A stretch of 35,979 nt of DNA from Conidiobolus incongruus B7586 (Eukaryota > Entomophthoromycota > Entomophthoromycetes > Entomophthorales > Conidiobolaceae). Shown here one piece after another: positions 33,526 through 35,979 of the stretch. The position numbers and the translations under genes are program-made. The notes beneath the pieces are model-generated. The model saw only the letters and a program-made list of their open reading frames with translations, did not search any database and was not told the DNA's origin. The stretch spans positions 1 to 35,979 of the forward strand of contig JNEM01007286.1 in NCBI GenBank assembly GCA_000697335.1, written 5' to 3'. The number at the start of each line of letters is the position of its first letter. Position 1 is the first letter of the stretch.

Positions 33526-34733
33526 CTATTTGTTGATATAATCTTCAAAGTATGGATCTATAAATTATATTAATTTAGCAAATTTAATATATGATATTAA
33601 ATAAAACTTACGTAAAAGAGCTTGTTCGGCGCTGATTCTTCTATCTGGACGATATTCGATCATTTTAGTGAGTAAATCAATGCCCATAACATCTAATTTG
33701 GGAATCAAAGTAGCTAAATTCACAGGTGGGTAGTGAGGCATAGGCTGGAAATCTGGTAAATCAACAATTTCAGGCCAGGTAGTAGGTGTAGGAGTTCCCA
33801 AAATTTTATATATTCTATGAAGCTGATCTTTTACGGAAGTGCCCGGGAATAGTGGCCTTCCAGTGGCCATCTCAGCAAAAATACATCCAGCTGACCAAAT
33901 ATCGATGGAGGTTGAATAGTGGCGGGATCCCATCAATACATCGGGGGCTCTGTACCATAGAGTGACTACTTCGTGACTGTAACTTCTAACGGGGATACCA
34001 AATGCTCTAGCTAACCCAAAATCTCCCAGTTTCAACTCTCCTTTCTTATTAATTAGTAAATTTTGAGGCTTTAAATCCTAACAAGAATATACTGATTAGC
34101 ATAATTCAAAAAGATATTAAATATAACTAAAATTACTCTATGTAAGACCCTATTCTTATGACAGAAGTTGATTCCTTTTAATAATTGGAACATTAACATT
34201 TTGATAGTATTAGGGTCCAAATCGCCGTTATATGCATCTAAGAATTTTTTCAAATCCGAATCCATATATTCAAAGACTAGAATTAATTTTTTATCGGTAT
34301 GTAATACATCGTATAAACTATATGTAACGAATATTGTTATTATATTGTAATTTAAACATAATTACAGTTAAAATTACCAGACGATATGTGGGTTTTTTAA
34401 TTCTTTTAATAATGCAATTTCTCTAATAGCGGTACAGGGTACCTAATATTATTAGTTTATTAGTAGTCAAAATGAAATTATATATGATACTTACACCTTC
34501 TTCTTCATTATCCAAACGGATTCTCTTTAGAGCGACAACTTGACCATTTTCTCTATTTTGAGCTTTGTACACTATACCATATGTACCTAAATATTTTTAA
34601 ATTAGCAAAAAACACTTTATTTATTGATAATAAAATACCTTCACCAAGCTTTTCTATTTTCTAAAAATAATAAATATTATTATTATTTATATTAATAAGT
34701 GTTTGATACTTCATATACCTGATACTTTTCCAT
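33526..34733 (-). CDS. PHO85: Cyclin-dependent kinase of the Pho85/CDK5 group
   Basis: Seven exons: 34719-34733, 34639-34660, 34495-34586, 34378-34442, 34137-34317, 33612-34077 and 33526-33557. They join to 873 bases, a 290-residue kinase (CDK5 is 292). Six introns are 52-60 bp with consensus ends; the first exon codes only five residues and the second about seven. Visible motifs: glycine loop GEGTYG with the inhibitory-site Tyr15 (11-16), K33, cyclin-binding helix PCTAIRE (45-51), HRDLKPQN (catalytic Asp near 126), DFGLARAF (near 144), and a T-loop with [15 protein letters not shown] that lacks the Thr of the classic CDK activation site, as in Pho85/CDK5. The group works with Pcl-type cyclins in phosphate and nutrient signalling and polarity. 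The start Met gives the standard [13 protein letters not shown] beginning. Confidence 0.98.
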
Positions 34734-35260
34734 AATGAAAAATTAAAAACAGTTTAAAAAATAAAAACAATAATCCAAATCGGTTAAGTTTAAGTATTAA
34801 AACAATCAGGTTGTTGGAATAAATTTAAATTTATGTAAAATTTGATTGATCAACAAAACTTTAGATTTTAATTGTTACTTAACTTTTGTGAAACAATAGA
34901 AGTTATAATTGTACTTTTTATTATTAGTTATTGATTTCTGAATTTTTGAGTGAATTTAATTTATTATTAATAAAATGGACTGGTTGAAATAACACTGGAT
35001 CGAAGTTTTTATTAGATTCAATAGAGTAATAATGAAGTTATATTTTACTTATTAGATCATATCATCATTGTTTACTTTATTTATTAATAATATTGTACAA
35101 TTCCTATATAATTAAAGTTCAACATTTAATAAAAATTGGATTTATCTTGATCAACTGATCCCATAAAACTTTATTATATTAATCATTTATAAAATACCTA
35201 AAACCAGCACTAATTAAATGATAATATTGATAAAATTTAACAAATAATATAAATTATAAC
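34734..35260. other. Divergent promoter region between the CDK gene and WDR70
   Basis: A 527-bp AT-rich region between two diverging start codons. It must contain both promoters. I recognise no specific element. Confidence 0.6.
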
Positions 35261-35979
35261 ATGGATTTATCAGATTTTTTACCTAAAAAATTTAAAACTA
35301 ACTCCAAATCGAAAGATGAATATGAAGAAAAATCTAAAACGAGTACAACTAAAGAAACTGTTGATTTAAATTCTTTCTTCCCGACCGAGTTTGGTACAAG
35401 TAAGCCTGAGAAAAATTATTATAAAAAGCAAAAAGGTACGCATTCAGAAGTTAATAATTCCAGTCAGAAGGATTTAAAGGACAAACTTGCTAATAGTAGT
35501 AATAATATTTCGAAAGAAAATGAGAAAATGGAATTCGATTCTAATAATAATGAAGACAAGTCACCCATACATTCCATTCAACCAGCCCAAAAGGAAGATA
35601 ACTCTAATGTCGATAATGATTACGAATCATCAGAAGAAGACTATGATCCTCTAGAGGATTTTGAACCATTACCAATCACGCATACTGCCAAATTTTCGAG
35701 TGGGAATAAAGCAATTTCAGCCATTTCTATAGATCCCTCAGGCTCGAGAATGATAGTAGGGGATTACGCTTACGATATGAAGTTTTATGACTTTAATGGT
35801 ATGGATCAAAATATGAGACCTTTTAAAAGCATTGAACCTTCAGAAGGAAATCGCATTAAGGATTTGAAATTTTCACTTTCTGGTGGCCAAATTTTACTTG
35901 CTCCAGGAAATTCACAAGCTAAATTGTTCGATAGAGATGGGAATGAAATTGAGCAATGTGTTAAAGGAGATATGTATCT
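35261..35979 (+). CDS. WDR70: WD-repeat protein WDR70 (partial, 3' end outside window)
   Basis: The first 239 codons are present without an intron; the gene continues beyond the window. Residues 1-130 are charged, Ser/Asn-rich and probably disordered, beginning MDLSDFLPKKF. There is an acidic patch ESSEEDYDPLEDFEPLP just before the conserved part. From about 147 the sequence matches the WDR70 / gastrulation-defective-1 family: PITHTAKFSSGNKAISAIS, DPSGSRMIVGDYAYDMKFYDF and FDRDGNEIEQCVKGDMY, corresponding to the first WD blades. WDR70 proteins are nuclear and linked to chromatin and the DNA-damage response through the Cul4 system. The start codon is the first ATG in the frame. Confidence 0.93.
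   Translation, partial: MDLSDFLPKKFKTNSKSKDEYEEKSKTSTTKETVDLNSFFPTEFGTSKPEKNYYKKQKGTHSEVNNSSQKDLKDKLANSSNNISKENEKMEFDSNNNEDKSPIHSIQPAQKEDNSNVDNDYESSEEDYDPLEDFEPLPITHTAKFSSGNKAISAISIDPSGSRMIVGDYAYDMKFYDFNGMDQNMRPFKSIEPSEGNRIKDLKFSLSGGQILLAPGNSQAKLFDRDGNEIEQCVKGDMY

Overview
The window reads as nuclear DNA of a fungus. It is very A+T-rich, the genes are split by many small introns (mostly 48-62 bp, GT...AG), and the gene set is fungal: two ECL1-family zinc proteins, Prp31, the Ram2-type prenyltransferase alpha subunit, Lsm1, Vma13, a Pho85/CDK5 kinase and WDR70. Long gene-poor AT stretches beside dense short-intron genes would suit an early-diverging or otherwise AT-rich fungal lineage. I cannot name the species. 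The standard genetic code fits all the conserved genes.

Layout. 1-12064 is mostly AT desert holding two small, GC-richer ECL1-like genes in head-to-head orientation (1592-1942 minus, 7172-7516 plus), each behind a promoter-like stretch with CCAAT boxes. 12065-15473 (plus) encodes a complete P4-ATPase lipid flippase with one very short intron. Then come three minus-strand genes: PRP31 (16336-17976, 4 exons), the farnesyl/geranylgeranyltransferase alpha subunit RAM2 (18534-19903, 8 exons), and a large unidentified, probably helical protein (20175 to about 23662, 11 exons resolved, 5' end unresolved). A divergent region of about 0.9 kb separates this from a plus-strand DH-PH RhoGEF-like gene (24553-27555, 4 exons) with two repeated C-terminal domains. 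27556-29196 is AT-rich spacer. 29197-29958 carries a decayed steroid 5-alpha-reductase-family gene. LSM1 (30385-30804, plus) is intronless. VMA13 (31243-33018, minus, 9 exons) and a PHO85/CDK5 kinase (33526-34733, minus, 7 exons) follow. WDR70 (35261 onward, plus) runs off the end.

These are mostly unlinked housekeeping functions: membrane asymmetry, splicing, protein prenylation, mRNA decay, vacuolar acidification and nutrient-responsive kinase signalling. I see no operon-like or cluster logic. One loose link is that Ram2-type enzymes prenylate small GTPases and the neighbouring RhoGEF would act on such GTPases, but adjacency alone is weak evidence.

I found no rRNA, convincing tRNA, CRISPR, transposon or virus-like element. 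The items most worth a second look are the ECL1 pair with a conserved tail motif, the reductase relict whose stops could all be Trp codons changed by one G-to-A step, the unidentified gene with tiny introns and a candidate GC-AG intron, and the duplicated C-terminal domain of the RhoGEF-like protein.
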